Source: Chitinophaga pinensis (GTDB lineage: Bacteria > Bacteroidota > Bacteroidia > Flavobacteriales_D > Crocinitomicaceae). Taken from it: a stretch of DNA of 64,000 nucleotides. The translations under genes and the position numbers were made by a program. How positions within the stretch are numbered: position 1 is the stretch's first letter; every line of letters begins with the position of its first letter. Of the stretch, positions 1 to 6,929 are shown piece after piece. Where the stretch lies: assembly GCA_945863605.1 (NCBI GenBank), contig CAMAZP010000006.1, positions 1 through 64,000 on the forward strand, in the 5' to 3' direction. The notes under the pieces were generated by a model. It did not search any database. It had not been told where the DNA came from and worked only from the letters and a program-made list of their open reading frames with translations.

Positions 1-515
1 CCGATAACAAAGACGATTGTCCAACAATTTCTGGCCCAGTTGAGAACAGAGGTTGTCCCTACGGAGATACGGATGGAGATGGCGTTAATGATAATGTTGA
101 CCCTTGTCCAAAAACTGTTGGTCCGGTTGAGAACAAAGGTTGTCCAGTCATCGAGAAAAAAGATCAGGAAGTGATTGATATGGCTGTGAAAAACCTTGAG
201 TTTGAAACGAGCAAAGACATCATTGAAGAAAGTTCAAAACCTTCTTTAAATACATTGGCTGATAAATTGAAACAAAAAGAGGAGTGGAATTTATTACTTT
301 CCGGACACACTGATAACCTGGGTGATGATGATGCGAACATGATTTTGTCTAAAAACCGAGCTGAAGCGGTGAAAAATTATTTCATTTCCAAAGGCATCGC
401 TGAAAACAGAATCAAAGTAAATTACTTCGGAGAAACGAAACCAATTGCTGATAATTCCACATCTGAAGGCCGCCAAAAAAACCGCCGGGTGGAGTTTGTG
501 ATTGTGTTTGAATGA
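1..515 (+). CDS. OmpA-family protein with thrombospondin type 3 repeats (C-terminal part)
   Basis: The frame is open from base 3, so the start lies upstream of the window. The first ~50 codons encode calcium-binding type 3 repeats with Asp-rich cores (DTDGDGVNDNVDPCP) separated by 'GPVENKGCP' linkers. From about base 180 an OmpA/MotB peptidoglycan-binding domain follows, with the typical 'GHTDN' turn and the later 'LSKNRAEAVKNYF' helix carrying the diaminopimelate-contacting Asp and Arg. Family knowledge: such proteins sit in the outer membrane and bind peptidoglycan through this domain. The N-terminal barrel or head cannot be seen. A small hairpin (518-533) follows the stop but lacks a T-run. 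Confidence 0.9.
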   Translation, partial: DNKDDCPTISGPVENRGCPYGDTDGDGVNDNVDPCPKTVGPVENKGCPVIEKKDQEVIDMAVKNLEFETSKDIIEESSKPSLNTLADKLKQKEEWNLLLSGHTDNLGDDDANMILSKNRAEAVKNYFISKGIAENRIKVNYFGETKPIADNSTSEGRQKNRRVEFVIVFE

Positions 516-550
516 TAAACCATTGAAATGGTTATGATGTGTGTGTTTTC

Positions 551-584
551 CCCATAGGCGCGGGTTTAAACCCGCACCTATGGG
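551..584. repeat. REP-like 34-bp palindrome
   Basis: The sequence reads CCCATAGGCGCGGGTTT and then its reverse complement with a single mismatch, giving a 17-bp-arm GC-rich palindrome in very AT-rich DNA. It lies 36 bp beyond the stop codon of the RAYT-type transposase remnant at 620-829. Family knowledge: REP hairpins are mobilised by RAYT/TnpA-REP transposases and often flank them. No second copy was noticed in this window. It could also act as a transcript-end hairpin for the OmpA gene. Confidence 0.6.
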
Positions 585-619
585 AACAATCGTGGGAATA
601 CCGCAATCGTTTCAACGAT

Positions 620-829
620 TTATTCATCGTTTAATTTCACATTATTAAACCCATTCAATTCTATGAATTTTATGTAATCTGTTTCGAATGAGCGTTTTTG
701 ATGGTGTTGTTTTTGGTTTCGGATGTAATAATAAACATTTTGGACCGCGGCGTAAGAAACCCCGAACAAACCAAATCCTCTTTGCCAAATTAATTTTTCG
801 TCATAAAAATAGTTTATTTGAACTCGTTG
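620..829 (-). pseudogene. C-terminal remnant of a RAYT/IS200-like Y1 transposase
   Basis: On the minus strand 69 codons are open before a stop. The peptide contains 'KLIWQRGFGLFGVSYAAV', then 'YYIRNQKQHHQKRSFETDY'. This matches the familiar C-terminal signature of REP-associated tyrosine transposases (W-Q-x-G-[YF]-G-x-F-x-V-S, then Y-I-x-N-Q-x-x-H-H, then S-F). The catalytic part with the HUH motif and tyrosine is absent, and the frame upstream is closed by a stop at 830-832, so the gene is a dead fragment. Adjacent frames upstream hold short Lys/His-rich peptides that may be decayed family sequence, but I cannot align them with confidence. Confidence 0.7.
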
Positions 830-878
830 TTAAAAGACTGGTGATGCTTAGTGGCTTTTCGTAGTCGACACAATAATT

Positions 879-2162
879 TTAGTTTTTGATAAAATGATTT
901 CTTTTAACGCTATTGGAGTCATTAACTTCAAGTATGTAAATACCCGAATTCAAAAAAGATATATCAAGTTTGCTATCATTCGGCAATAGATTTTTTAATA
1001 CAATCCTTCCAAATGAATCATAGATAGTAACCATTGCTTCACTATATTTTTCTGTTAAATGGATTGAATTTGTACATGGATTGGGATATAGTCTCAAATT
1101 TTCATTACTAGCAATTTCATTCACATTCAAATTTGTTTCATTATCCCAAACTTTAACTAATCTAAAATGACCATCCACGAATTCCTTATTTGCATCTGTT
1201 TCATAACCTTTCATTATAGATGGTGAAAAAGGAGTAAAACTACTGATTCCATATTCACTATCACGATGAATATGACCTGCAAACCATGCTCCAACGTGAT
1301 CTTCATTTGGACTCAAAATATTTAATACAGATTCATACTCACTCGAACTGAATGAGTTGATAATTGCCCAAGGATCTTTTGTCATAGGATAATGAGAGAA
1401 AATCAAAATATTTTCCATCAAAGGATTTGAATATGAATTTATTGTTTGTTCTAACCAATCCAATGAACCACCTGAAAAATTATACAAATCTGCCTCTGGC
1501 AAAACACCGAGGTATCCCGGAATTGCATGAGTTCTAGTTGCAAAATCAGTTAATGCAAATAGATAATTACCATAGGTAAATGAATAATTTTGAAAATATG
1601 CATAAAATTGATTTTCAGGAAGCTCTATTCGATTAAGGCGCGTGCCATTATTCCAAGTTGGTAATGTTTGAGCTAAATTATCAAACACATCATTGAACAT
1701 TACTTTATAAATCGAGTCACAATTTGGAGTAGTTGATTCTTGACTTGAAACGTATTGCCATATATCATGATTCCCAATCATTGGAATATAGGGGATTGTT
1801 AAAGAATCGGCTATTTTTTTAAATAACTCGAGTTCCGACTTTTCACCACTGTCTGTTAAATCCCCTGAAATAATGACAAATTTTATTTTTTCATTTTGAG
1901 CATTTTCATTAATCCATTTAACTGCTTTTTGAAATCTTTCTGCGGATGGATCGATCGCGTTTTCTATTAATGTATCGTTGAAACCGATTGTACTAAAATC
2001 ATCAACACCCTCTCCAATGTGAACATCAGTTATTTGAATAAAAGAGAATTCCCAGTTGGTGTTGGGAAGATTTTCGTTGTAATTAGTGTAAATAATCGAA
2101 GGTATTTGAGTAAAAGAAATTTTTACAATTAGAACGAAAAGAAGAATAATGTTTTTTTTCAT
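879..2162 (-). CDS. Secreted calcineurin-like metallophosphatase with T9SS sorting domain
   Basis: The 427-residue protein begins with a signal peptide (~1-19). It carries all metallophosphoesterase motifs: DVH at 46-48, GD at 100-101, GNHD at 130-133, SHYP near 256-259 and GHIH at 296-299, the ligands of a di-metal centre. From about residue 355 a type A T9SS C-terminal domain follows ('LRLYPNPCTNS', ending 'VKRNHFIKN'), so it should be exported across the outer membrane and processed or anchored there. The substrate is unknown; the architecture resembles TMEM62-like or phosphodiesterase members of the superfamily. It is monocistronic, with AT-rich spacers on both sides. Confidence 0.88.
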   Translation of the reverse strand: MKKNIILLFVLIVKISFTQIPSIIYTNYNENLPNTNWEFSFIQITDVHIGEGVDDFSTIGFNDTLIENAIDPSAERFQKAVKWINENAQNEKIKFVIISGDLTDSGEKSELELFKKIADSLTIPYIPMIGNHDIWQYVSSQESTTPNCDSIYKVMFNDVFDNLAQTLPTWNNGTRLNRIELPENQFYAYFQNYSFTYGNYLFALTDFATRTHAIPGYLGVLPEADLYNFSGGSLDWLEQTINSYSNPLMENILIFSHYPMTKDPWAIINSFSSSEYESVLNILSPNEDHVGAWFAGHIHRDSEYGISSFTPFSPSIMKGYETDANKEFVDGHFRLVKVWDNETNLNVNEIASNENLRLYPNPCTNSIHLTEKYSEAMVTIYDSFGRIVLKNLLPNDSKLDISFLNSGIYILEVNDSNSVKRNHFIKN

Positions 2163-2520
2163 AAATTAAATTATTAACCAAAAATAATTGATTTTCAGTA
2201 GATTCAATTTAAATTTTAAATACTAATTTGTTAAATTTATTACAGATAAAATTTATCTTTTTTATTTATTAAATTTCATAATTGACTAAAATACGACAAT
2301 TGAGAAAAAATAAAAAAGCAAAATTATTTAGTTTAATCAAAGTCAATTGACAAAAAAAGACGATCTTATAAAGTAGAACCAAAAACCGCCGAATTGATTT
2401 TAAATTTTTGATGAATTAATTCATTTTTATCATTTTGTTCTTTGCTAAATATTTCAAATTGATTATTTAATAATCTTTATTTTGATTATTATTTCGTATA
2501 TTTAATTTAAAAATTAAAGT
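2163..2520. other. AT-rich intergenic region before the KilA-N array
   Basis: There is no credible gene in these 358 bases. Two short symmetric elements sit close to the first KilA-N start: GATTATT-T-AATAATC at 2461-2475 and TTTAATTT-AA-AAATTAAA at 2501-2518, the latter ending two bases before the ATG. Either could be an operator, but at this AT content short AT palindromes arise easily. I see no good TTG-N19-TAnnTTTG promoter. Confidence 0.4.
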
Positions 2521-3345
2521 ATGAAAAAGGAAATAATTGTAAATGGATTAAAAGTTAGTTTTAAGAAAGATAAAGGAGAAAGTTACATTTCTCTAACAGA
2601 TATAGCTCGAAAGAAAAACCCAATTGAGCCGAAAGATGTTGTTAAAAATTGGATGCGTTCAAAATCTACCATAGAATTTTTGGGTTTATGGGAAAAATTG
2701 AATAATCCATTTTTTAAAGGGGTCGAATTCGACTCCTTATTAAATGAATCAGGAAGTAATGCTTTCACACTGTCTCCTACAAGATGGATTGAAAGTACTG
2801 GAGCAATTGGAATCATAAGTTCAATAGGTAAAAATGGAGGGACTTTTGCTCATTCTGAAATAGCTTTAGAATTTGCTTCTTGGGTGTCAACAGAATTCAA
2901 ACTTTATCTTATTACCGAAATTAAACGATTAAAAATTGAAGAGAATAACCAACACAATCTTCATTGGTCGGTACAAAGAGTTATTTCAAAAATCAACTAC
3001 CACATTCATACGGATGCAATAAAAGAGAATTTAATTCCTATTTCTTTAACAAAAGAACAAGCAAAGATGATTTATGCCAATGAGGCTGATTTATTAAACG
3101 TAGCGATTTTCGGAATGACTGCTCAAGAATGGAAAAATCAAAATCCAGCAGTGAATGGAAATATTCGCGATCAAGCCACTTTGGAACAGTTGGTGGTTTT
3201 GAGTAATATGGAAAGCATAAACGCATTGCTTATTCAACAGAATTTCTCTTCTGAAGAACGTATTTTACAACTCAATCAAGTGGCGATTTCACAGATGAAA
3301 TCTCTTTTGACAGCTAAAGGAGTTAAGTTTTTAGGTGAAGTTTAA
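2521..3345 (+). CDS. KilA-N domain protein, copy 1 of 3
   Basis: The 274-residue protein has an N-terminal KilA-N DNA-binding domain (~1-135): 'YISLTDIARKKNP', 'VKNWMRSKSTIEFLGLWE', 'WIESTGAIGI', 'GGTFAHSEIALEFASWVS' and 'FKLYLITEIKRLK'. A helical C-terminal half (~140-274) contains 'GMTAQEWKNQNP', 'GNIRDQATLEQLVVLSNMES' and 'RILQLNQVAISQMKSLL'. This C-terminal module is shared with the two following genes and, as far as I recall, with other Bacteroidota KilA-N proteins. Family knowledge: KilA-N domains bind DNA in phage and bacterial regulators. Codons 66-73 form an intragenic palindrome. Copy 2 follows after a 32-bp spacer. Actual function is unknown. Confidence 0.88.
   Translation: MKKEIIVNGLKVSFKKDKGESYISLTDIARKKNPIEPKDVVKNWMRSKSTIEFLGLWEKLNNPFFKGVEFDSLLNESGSNAFTLSPTRWIESTGAIGIISSIGKNGGTFAHSEIALEFASWVSTEFKLYLITEIKRLKIEENNQHNLHWSVQRVISKINYHIHTDAIKENLIPISLTKEQAKMIYANEADLLNVAIFGMTAQEWKNQNPAVNGNIRDQATLEQLVVLSNMESINALLIQQNFSSEERILQLNQVAISQMKSLLTAKGVKFLGEV
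2717..2738. repeat. Intragenic palindrome in KilA-N copy 1
   Basis: The palindrome has 11-bp arms and contains GGGGTCGAATTCGACTCC, with a single G/T mismatch pair that would still pair as G-U in RNA. Its centre lies between the second and third A/T of the codons GAA-TTC for Glu69-Phe70, so Val68 (GTC) mirrors Asp71 (GAC) and Gly67 (GGG) mirrors Ser72 (TCC). The aligned position in copies 2 and 3 is also palindromic but with other bases. Confidence 0.8.
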
Positions 3346-3377
3346 ATATTAGCTATTACATCAAAAATTAGAATGAA

Positions 3378-4196
3378 ATGAAAAAGGAAATTGAAGTAAA
3401 GGGAGTAAAAGTTCAAGTTTTAATAAAAGAGAAAAGCGATTATATTTCATTAACTGATATGACGTTTGGTTTTAGAGAGGGAAGTGGTTTAATTGGAAAA
3501 TGGATTTCAAATAAAAATACGATTGAATACTTGGGTATCTGGGAACAAATTCATAATGTTAACTTTAATTACCCCGAATTCGGGGTAATTGGAAAAGAAG
3601 CTGGTACAAACAGATTTATAATGTCGGCTGGTCAATGGATTGAACGGACAAAAGCAATTGGATTGTTTGTGAAACCAGGGAGGTATGGAGGGACATTTGC
3701 CAACAAAGATTTAGCTTTTCATTTTGCTATGTGGTTAAGTCCCGAGTTTCAATTGTATTTAGTTAGTGAATTTCAACGCCTCAAGGAAGGAGAATCCAAC
3801 CAACACAATCTTCAATGGTCAGTACAAAGAGTTATTTCAAAAATCAATTACCAGATTCATACGGATTCAATAAAAGAGAATTTAATTCCTATTTCTTTAA
3901 CTAAAGAACAAGCTAAGATGATTTATGCCAATGAGGCTGATTTATTAAACGTAGCGATTTTCGGAATGACTGCTCAAGAATGGAAAAATCTAAATCCAGC
4001 AGTGAATGGAAATATCCGCGATCAAGCAACTTTGGAACAATTAGTTGTTTTGAGTAATATGGAAAGTATAAACGCATTACTTATTCAACAGAATTTCACA
4101 TCCGAAGAACGTATTTTACAACTCAATCAAGTGGCAATCTCACAGATAAAATCTCTTTTGACAGCTAAAGGAGTTAAGTTTTTAGGTGAGGTTTGA
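3378..4196 (+). CDS. KilA-N domain protein, copy 2 of 3
   Basis: The 272-residue paralogue has the same order of blocks: KilA-N domain (~1-133) with 'YISLTDMTFGF', 'GKWISNKNTIEYLGIWEQ', 'GGTFANKDLAFHFAMWLS' and 'FQLYLVSEFQRLKEGE', then the common C-terminal half. The N-terminal half is strongly diverged from copies 1 and 3, while the C-terminal half is nearly identical to copy 1 at both protein and DNA level. The leader and first codons (start MKKEIEVKG) nearly match those of copy 3, showing tandem duplication with a period near 850 bp. Codons 64-71 form a perfect palindrome. The 32-bp spacers imply one transcript with copies 1 and 3. Confidence 0.88.
   Translation: MKKEIEVKGVKVQVLIKEKSDYISLTDMTFGFREGSGLIGKWISNKNTIEYLGIWEQIHNVNFNYPEFGVIGKEAGTNRFIMSAGQWIERTKAIGLFVKPGRYGGTFANKDLAFHFAMWLSPEFQLYLVSEFQRLKEGESNQHNLQWSVQRVISKINYQIHTDSIKENLIPISLTKEQAKMIYANEADLLNVAIFGMTAQEWKNLNPAVNGNIRDQATLEQLVVLSNMESINALLIQQNFTSEERILQLNQVAISQIKSLLTAKGVKFLGEV
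3567..3590. repeat. Perfect 24-bp intragenic palindrome in KilA-N copy 2
   Basis: The 12-bp arms are perfectly self-complementary around the core CCCCGAATTCGGGG, extended by AATTA/TAATT. The symmetry axis bisects GAA-TTC for Glu67-Phe68. In frame, Pro66 (CCC) mirrors Gly69 (GGG), Tyr65 (TAC) mirrors Val70 (GTA) and Asn64 (AAT) mirrors Ile71 (ATT). Confidence 0.9.
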
Positions 4197-4228
4197 AATA
4201 TTAACTTTTATATCAAAAATAGGAAAAA

Positions 4229-5050
4229 ATGAAAAAGGAAATTGAAGTAAAGGGGACTAAGGTTCAAATTAAACAATTCAAAGGCGAAGATTACATATCA
4301 TTGACTGATATTGCAAAAAGTCAAGGAGTTAATATTAGGCCTGCAGATTTGATAAAAAACTGGATTCGTACTAGAACCACAATAGAATTTATTGGCACTT
4401 GGGAAAAATTAAACAACCCTGAATTTAAAGTGGTCGAATTTGACCACTTTAAAACACAAGCTGGACTTCCCACATTTGGTCTAAGTCCAGGTTTATGGAA
4501 AGAAAAAACAAATGCAATTGGATTTATTGTTATTCAAGGAAAGTATGGCGGCACATATTCACATAAAGACATAGCTTTCGAATTTTGTTCAGCAATTAAT
4601 CCAATTTTCAAATTATTTTTAATTAAGGAATTTCAACGCCTCAAGGAAGCAGAATCAAACCAACACAATCTCCAGTGGTCGGTGCAGCGAGCAATTTCCA
4701 AAATAAATTACCGTATTCACACAGACGCCATCAAAGAAAATTTGATTCCGGGTTCATTAACAAAAGAGCAAACCAAATTAATTTATGCCTCCGAAGCCGA
4801 TTTATTGAATGTTGCTCTTTTTGGAATGACTGCCCAAGACTGGAAAATACAAAATCCGTTATTTGAAGGAAACATTCGCGATCAAGCCACACTCGAACAG
4901 TTGGTGGTTTTGAGTAATATGGAAAGCATAAACGCATTACTTATTCAACAGAATTTCTCTTCTGAAGAACGTATTTTACAACTTAATCAAGTGGCAATCT
5001 CACAGATGAAATCTCTTTTGTCAGCGAAAAGTATGAAGCAACTGGCGTAG
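4229..5050 (+). CDS. KilA-N domain protein, copy 3 of 3
   Basis: The 273-residue paralogue has a KilA-N domain with 'YISLTDIAKSQGVN', 'IKNWIRTRTTIEFIGTWEK', 'GGTYSHKDIAFEFCSAIN' and 'FKLFLIKEFQRLKEAE', followed by the shared helical half. The C-terminal region is a mosaic. Codons around 4730-4860 differ from copies 1 and 2 at many positions (for example GSLTKEQTKLIYASEAD), but from about 4875 to 5020 the DNA is almost identical to copy 1, which suggests recent gene conversion. The very C-terminus ('SAKSMKQLA') differs. Codons 66-75 form a 30-bp palindrome. A weak CTTAAT/ATTAAG hairpin follows the stop. Confidence 0.88.
   Translation: MKKEIEVKGTKVQIKQFKGEDYISLTDIAKSQGVNIRPADLIKNWIRTRTTIEFIGTWEKLNNPEFKVVEFDHFKTQAGLPTFGLSPGLWKEKTNAIGFIVIQGKYGGTYSHKDIAFEFCSAINPIFKLFLIKEFQRLKEAESNQHNLQWSVQRAISKINYRIHTDAIKENLIPGSLTKEQTKLIYASEADLLNVALFGMTAQDWKIQNPLFEGNIRDQATLEQLVVLSNMESINALLIQQNFSSEERILQLNQVAISQMKSLLSAKSMKQLA
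4424..4453. repeat. 30-bp intragenic palindrome in KilA-N copy 3
   Basis: The 15-bp arms have a single G/T mismatch pair around the core GTGGTCGAATTTGACCAC, flanked by TTTAAA on both sides. In frame, Val69 (GTC) mirrors Asp72 (GAC), Val68 (GTG) mirrors His73 (CAC), Lys67 (AAA) mirrors Phe74 (TTT) and Phe66 (TTT) mirrors Lys75 (AAA). The centre is Glu70-Phe71, the homologous position of the palindromes in copies 1 and 2. Confidence 0.9.
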
Positions 5051-5067
5051 CTTAATTTTTGATTAAG
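5051..5067 (+). terminator. Possible weak hairpin after the KilA-N array
   Basis: CTTAAT and ATTAAG pair across a TTTTG loop directly after the third KilA-N stop codon. The stem is AT-only and is followed by mixed AT rather than a clean T-run, so termination is uncertain. Confidence 0.3.
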
Positions 5068-5104
5068 TAATTCAATTTTATACCATAATCTGTTTATTTA
5101 ATAG

Positions 5105-5150
5105 TAAAGTTATAGTTTAGTATCAAATAAAGTTATAGTTTAGTATCAAA
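5105..5150 (+). repeat. Two perfect tandem 23-bp repeats upstream of the ATPase gene
   Basis: The unit TAAAGTTATAGTTTAGTAT plus CAAA occurs at 5105-5127 and, directly adjoining and identical, at 5128-5150. A degenerate third occurrence (TAGTTTTGTGTCAAATAAAG...) runs from 5205 through the promoter -7 element to the start codon region of the next gene. The repeats therefore look like copies of that gene's own promoter/start segment, possibly regulator binding sites. Confidence 0.75.
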
Positions 5151-5182
5151 TAAAAATATTGTTTATTAATGTATAAAAATGT

Positions 5183-5212
5183 TTGATATTAACAAATAAA
5201 ATTGTAGTTTTG
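5183..5212 (+). promoter_or_regulatory. Consensus Bacteroidota promoter of the AAA/DUF4143 gene
   Basis: TTG at 5183-5185 is followed by exactly 19 bases and then TAGTTTTG at 5205-5212, a full match to TTG-N19-TAnnTTTG. The expected transcription start near 5217-5219 leaves only about ten bases before the ATG at 5227, so the mRNA would be almost leaderless. Confidence 0.75.
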
Positions 5213-5226
5213 TGTCAAATAAAGTT

Positions 5227-6441
5227 ATGGTTAGTCAGTTTCAAATAGAGGAAGTGATCGCATTTCAAAAGAAAAGTTTGCAACGTCGCGTTTTGGGAAC
5301 AGAGCGTGAAGATGTTCATAATTATACACTTACAGAAAATTTTGCGAACATCATAACTGGAATACGTCGCTGTGGAAAAAGCACTTTGATGTATCAATTA
5401 ATAGCGCAAAACAAAGATGTTTCTTTATTTATAAATTTTGAAGATCCACGACTTGCAGGATTTGAGTTAGATGATTTCCGTCGCTTGGATACAATCATTG
5501 AACGCGATAAATTCACCCATTTATTTTTCGATGAAATACAAATGCTCTCGAATTGGGAATGGTATGTCCGTCAAAAACTAGATGAAGGTTTTCAAGTTGT
5601 TGTCACTGGTTCAAATGCTAATTTACTCAGCAAAGAACTAGGAACAAAATTGACTGGTCGCCATTTATCTTCCGAATTATTTCCTTTTTCTTATACTGAA
5701 TTTTTGACATTTTCAAAATTGTTAAGCAACACTGAAAGCGCTTTGAAATATATGCAAGTTGGTGGTTTTCCCGAATATTTAAAAACAAATAACCCATTGG
5801 TTTTACATCAACTTTGGGATGATATATTGTATCGAGATATAGCTGTAAGATACGGTGTTCGCGACGTGCAAACCTTACGAAAATTGGCCATCTATCTACT
5901 TTCGAATATCGGGAAAACGTATTCAGCGAATAAACTTTCAACGCTGTTTCAGTTTAAATCTGTGAGTACTTTATTAGAATATATCTCTCAGTTGGAAAAT
6001 GCCTATTTAGTTGCAAGTGTACCAATGTTTAGCTATTCTTTGAAAGCACAAGTTCGCAATCCGAAGAAGGTTTACACCATCGATTTGGGCTTATTTACAA
6101 ATCTTTCAATCGTATTTACAGAAGAAAATGGTCGTAGATTAGAGAATTTAGTGTACTTGCATTTGAGACGTTCCTATCCTTCTATCTATTATTTTAAAGA
6201 AAAATTTGAGTGCGATTTTATAGTTTTTGAAAAAGACCAAGTGAAAGCACTTTATCAAGTGTGTTTTGATTTTAATTTTGAAACGCAAGAACGCGAATTA
6301 AATGGTGCGTATGAAGCGATGAAATTTTTCGATTTGAAAAAAGCAATAATCGTAACCATCCATCAATCAGATGTTTTCACGAATGAACTGGGTGTCGTGG
6401 AATTAATGCCATTGCACATATTTTTAGCCCAAAAACCTTAA
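5227..6441 (+). CDS. AAA-family ATPase with DUF4143 C-terminal domain
   Basis: I take ATG at 5227 (MVSQFQIEEV) as the start because the in-frame GTG at 5212 lies inside the -7 promoter element. The protein is 404 residues. Walker A GIRRCGKST is at 45-53, Walker B 'HLFFDEIQML' is near 98-107, and a sensor-like 'VVTGSNANLL' follows. The C-terminal DUF4143 half has 'DILYRDIAVRYGVRD' and the nuclease-like 'FECDFIV' near the end. Family knowledge: these ATPases are abundant, often solitary and horizontally mobile in Bacteroidota, and their role is poorly defined. The gene converges on the MscS-like gene with a 4-bp overlap of ends. Confidence 0.85.
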   Translation: MVSQFQIEEVIAFQKKSLQRRVLGTEREDVHNYTLTENFANIITGIRRCGKSTLMYQLIAQNKDVSLFINFEDPRLAGFELDDFRRLDTIIERDKFTHLFFDEIQMLSNWEWYVRQKLDEGFQVVVTGSNANLLSKELGTKLTGRHLSSELFPFSYTEFLTFSKLLSNTESALKYMQVGGFPEYLKTNNPLVLHQLWDDILYRDIAVRYGVRDVQTLRKLAIYLLSNIGKTYSANKLSTLFQFKSVSTLLEYISQLENAYLVASVPMFSYSLKAQVRNPKKVYTIDLGLFTNLSIVFTEENGRRLENLVYLHLRRSYPSIYYFKEKFECDFIVFEKDQVKALYQVCFDFNFETQERELNGAYEAMKFFDLKKAIIVTIHQSDVFTNELGVVELMPLHIFLAQKP

Positions 6442-6929
6442 ATTTTGGTAACAATCGTTTTCTGAAGAACAATCGTATTTGGAATTGTTATTAATTCGCC
6501 ATCATCGCTTTTGATGTAAAGAAAGAAAAAAGAAATGTCGATTAATTCACCTGAAGTATCGTATTCTTTATCCACTACTCGAATTCGTTGACCGATTTTC
6601 ATCGGGTGATTGAAAAACAAAATGAGACTAGAGGTAATGTTTGAAAGAATCGACCATTGAGCAAAAAAAGCAATACCAAGAACTGTTACGACCGAGGTCA
6701 TAAAGACAATTAATTGATCTTTGTGAATATTCCAAATTCCTGCTAGAACGGTGACTAAAAAAATTGTCAAGAAAAGATTAATAATTCGATGCGAAATTTG
6801 TTTACGTTTCAAATCGAAATCCATTTTGTTCAGTAACCGATTAACGGAATTATTTGAAAAAAGTTTTACTGTAATTACGATTACAACTAAAAATATTGTT
6901 TCTAAAATTTGAATTTCAATAGCACTCAT
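6438..6929 (-). CDS. Small MscS-family mechanosensitive channel-like protein
   Basis: A start at 6929 (MSAIEIQILE) is preferred over an upstream codon because it forms an ATGA overlap with the mazG stop, indicating translational coupling. The ~163-residue protein has three hydrophobic segments (about 8-28, 50-68 and 75-98). The MscS core signature follows: 'AQWSILSNITSSLILF' (pore-helix region), then the beta domain 'PMKIGQRIRVVDKEYDTSGELIDISFF' region and 'ITIPNTIVLQK'. It is shorter than classical MscS (~280 residues) because the C-terminal alpha/beta domain is missing. It should sit in the inner membrane and relieve osmotic pressure. Confidence 0.8.
   Translation of the reverse strand: MSAIEIQILETIFLVVIVITVKLFSNNSVNRLLNKMDFDLKRKQISHRIINLFLTIFLVTVLAGIWNIHKDQLIVFMTSVVTVLGIAFFAQWSILSNITSSLILFFNHPMKIGQRIRVVDKEYDTSGELIDISFFFLYIKSDDGELITIPNTIVLQKTIVTKI

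Noticed and set aside
518..533. AACCAT-TGAA-ATGGTT hairpin as terminator of the OmpA gene
   Set aside because: The stem is short and no T-run follows on the plus strand; not enough to call a terminator.
4675..4866. Extra 63-codon plus-strand frame inside KilA-N copy 3
   Set aside because: It lies entirely within the KilA-N coding sequence in another frame and shows no domain; it is a shadow.
2521..5050. Prophage or plasmid remnant because of KilA-N domains
   Set aside because: No integrase, capsid, lysis or replication genes lie nearby; KilA-N proteins with this C-terminal half occur as ordinary chromosomal genes in Bacteroidota.
5105..5150. CRISPR-like repeats
   Set aside because: The two 23-bp units abut with no spacer and there are no cas genes; this is a simple tandem repeat.
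5212..5226. GTG at 5212 as start of the AAA/DUF4143 gene
   Set aside because: The codon overlaps the last base of the -7 promoter element TAGTTTTG, so it would precede the transcript; ATG 5227 is preferred.
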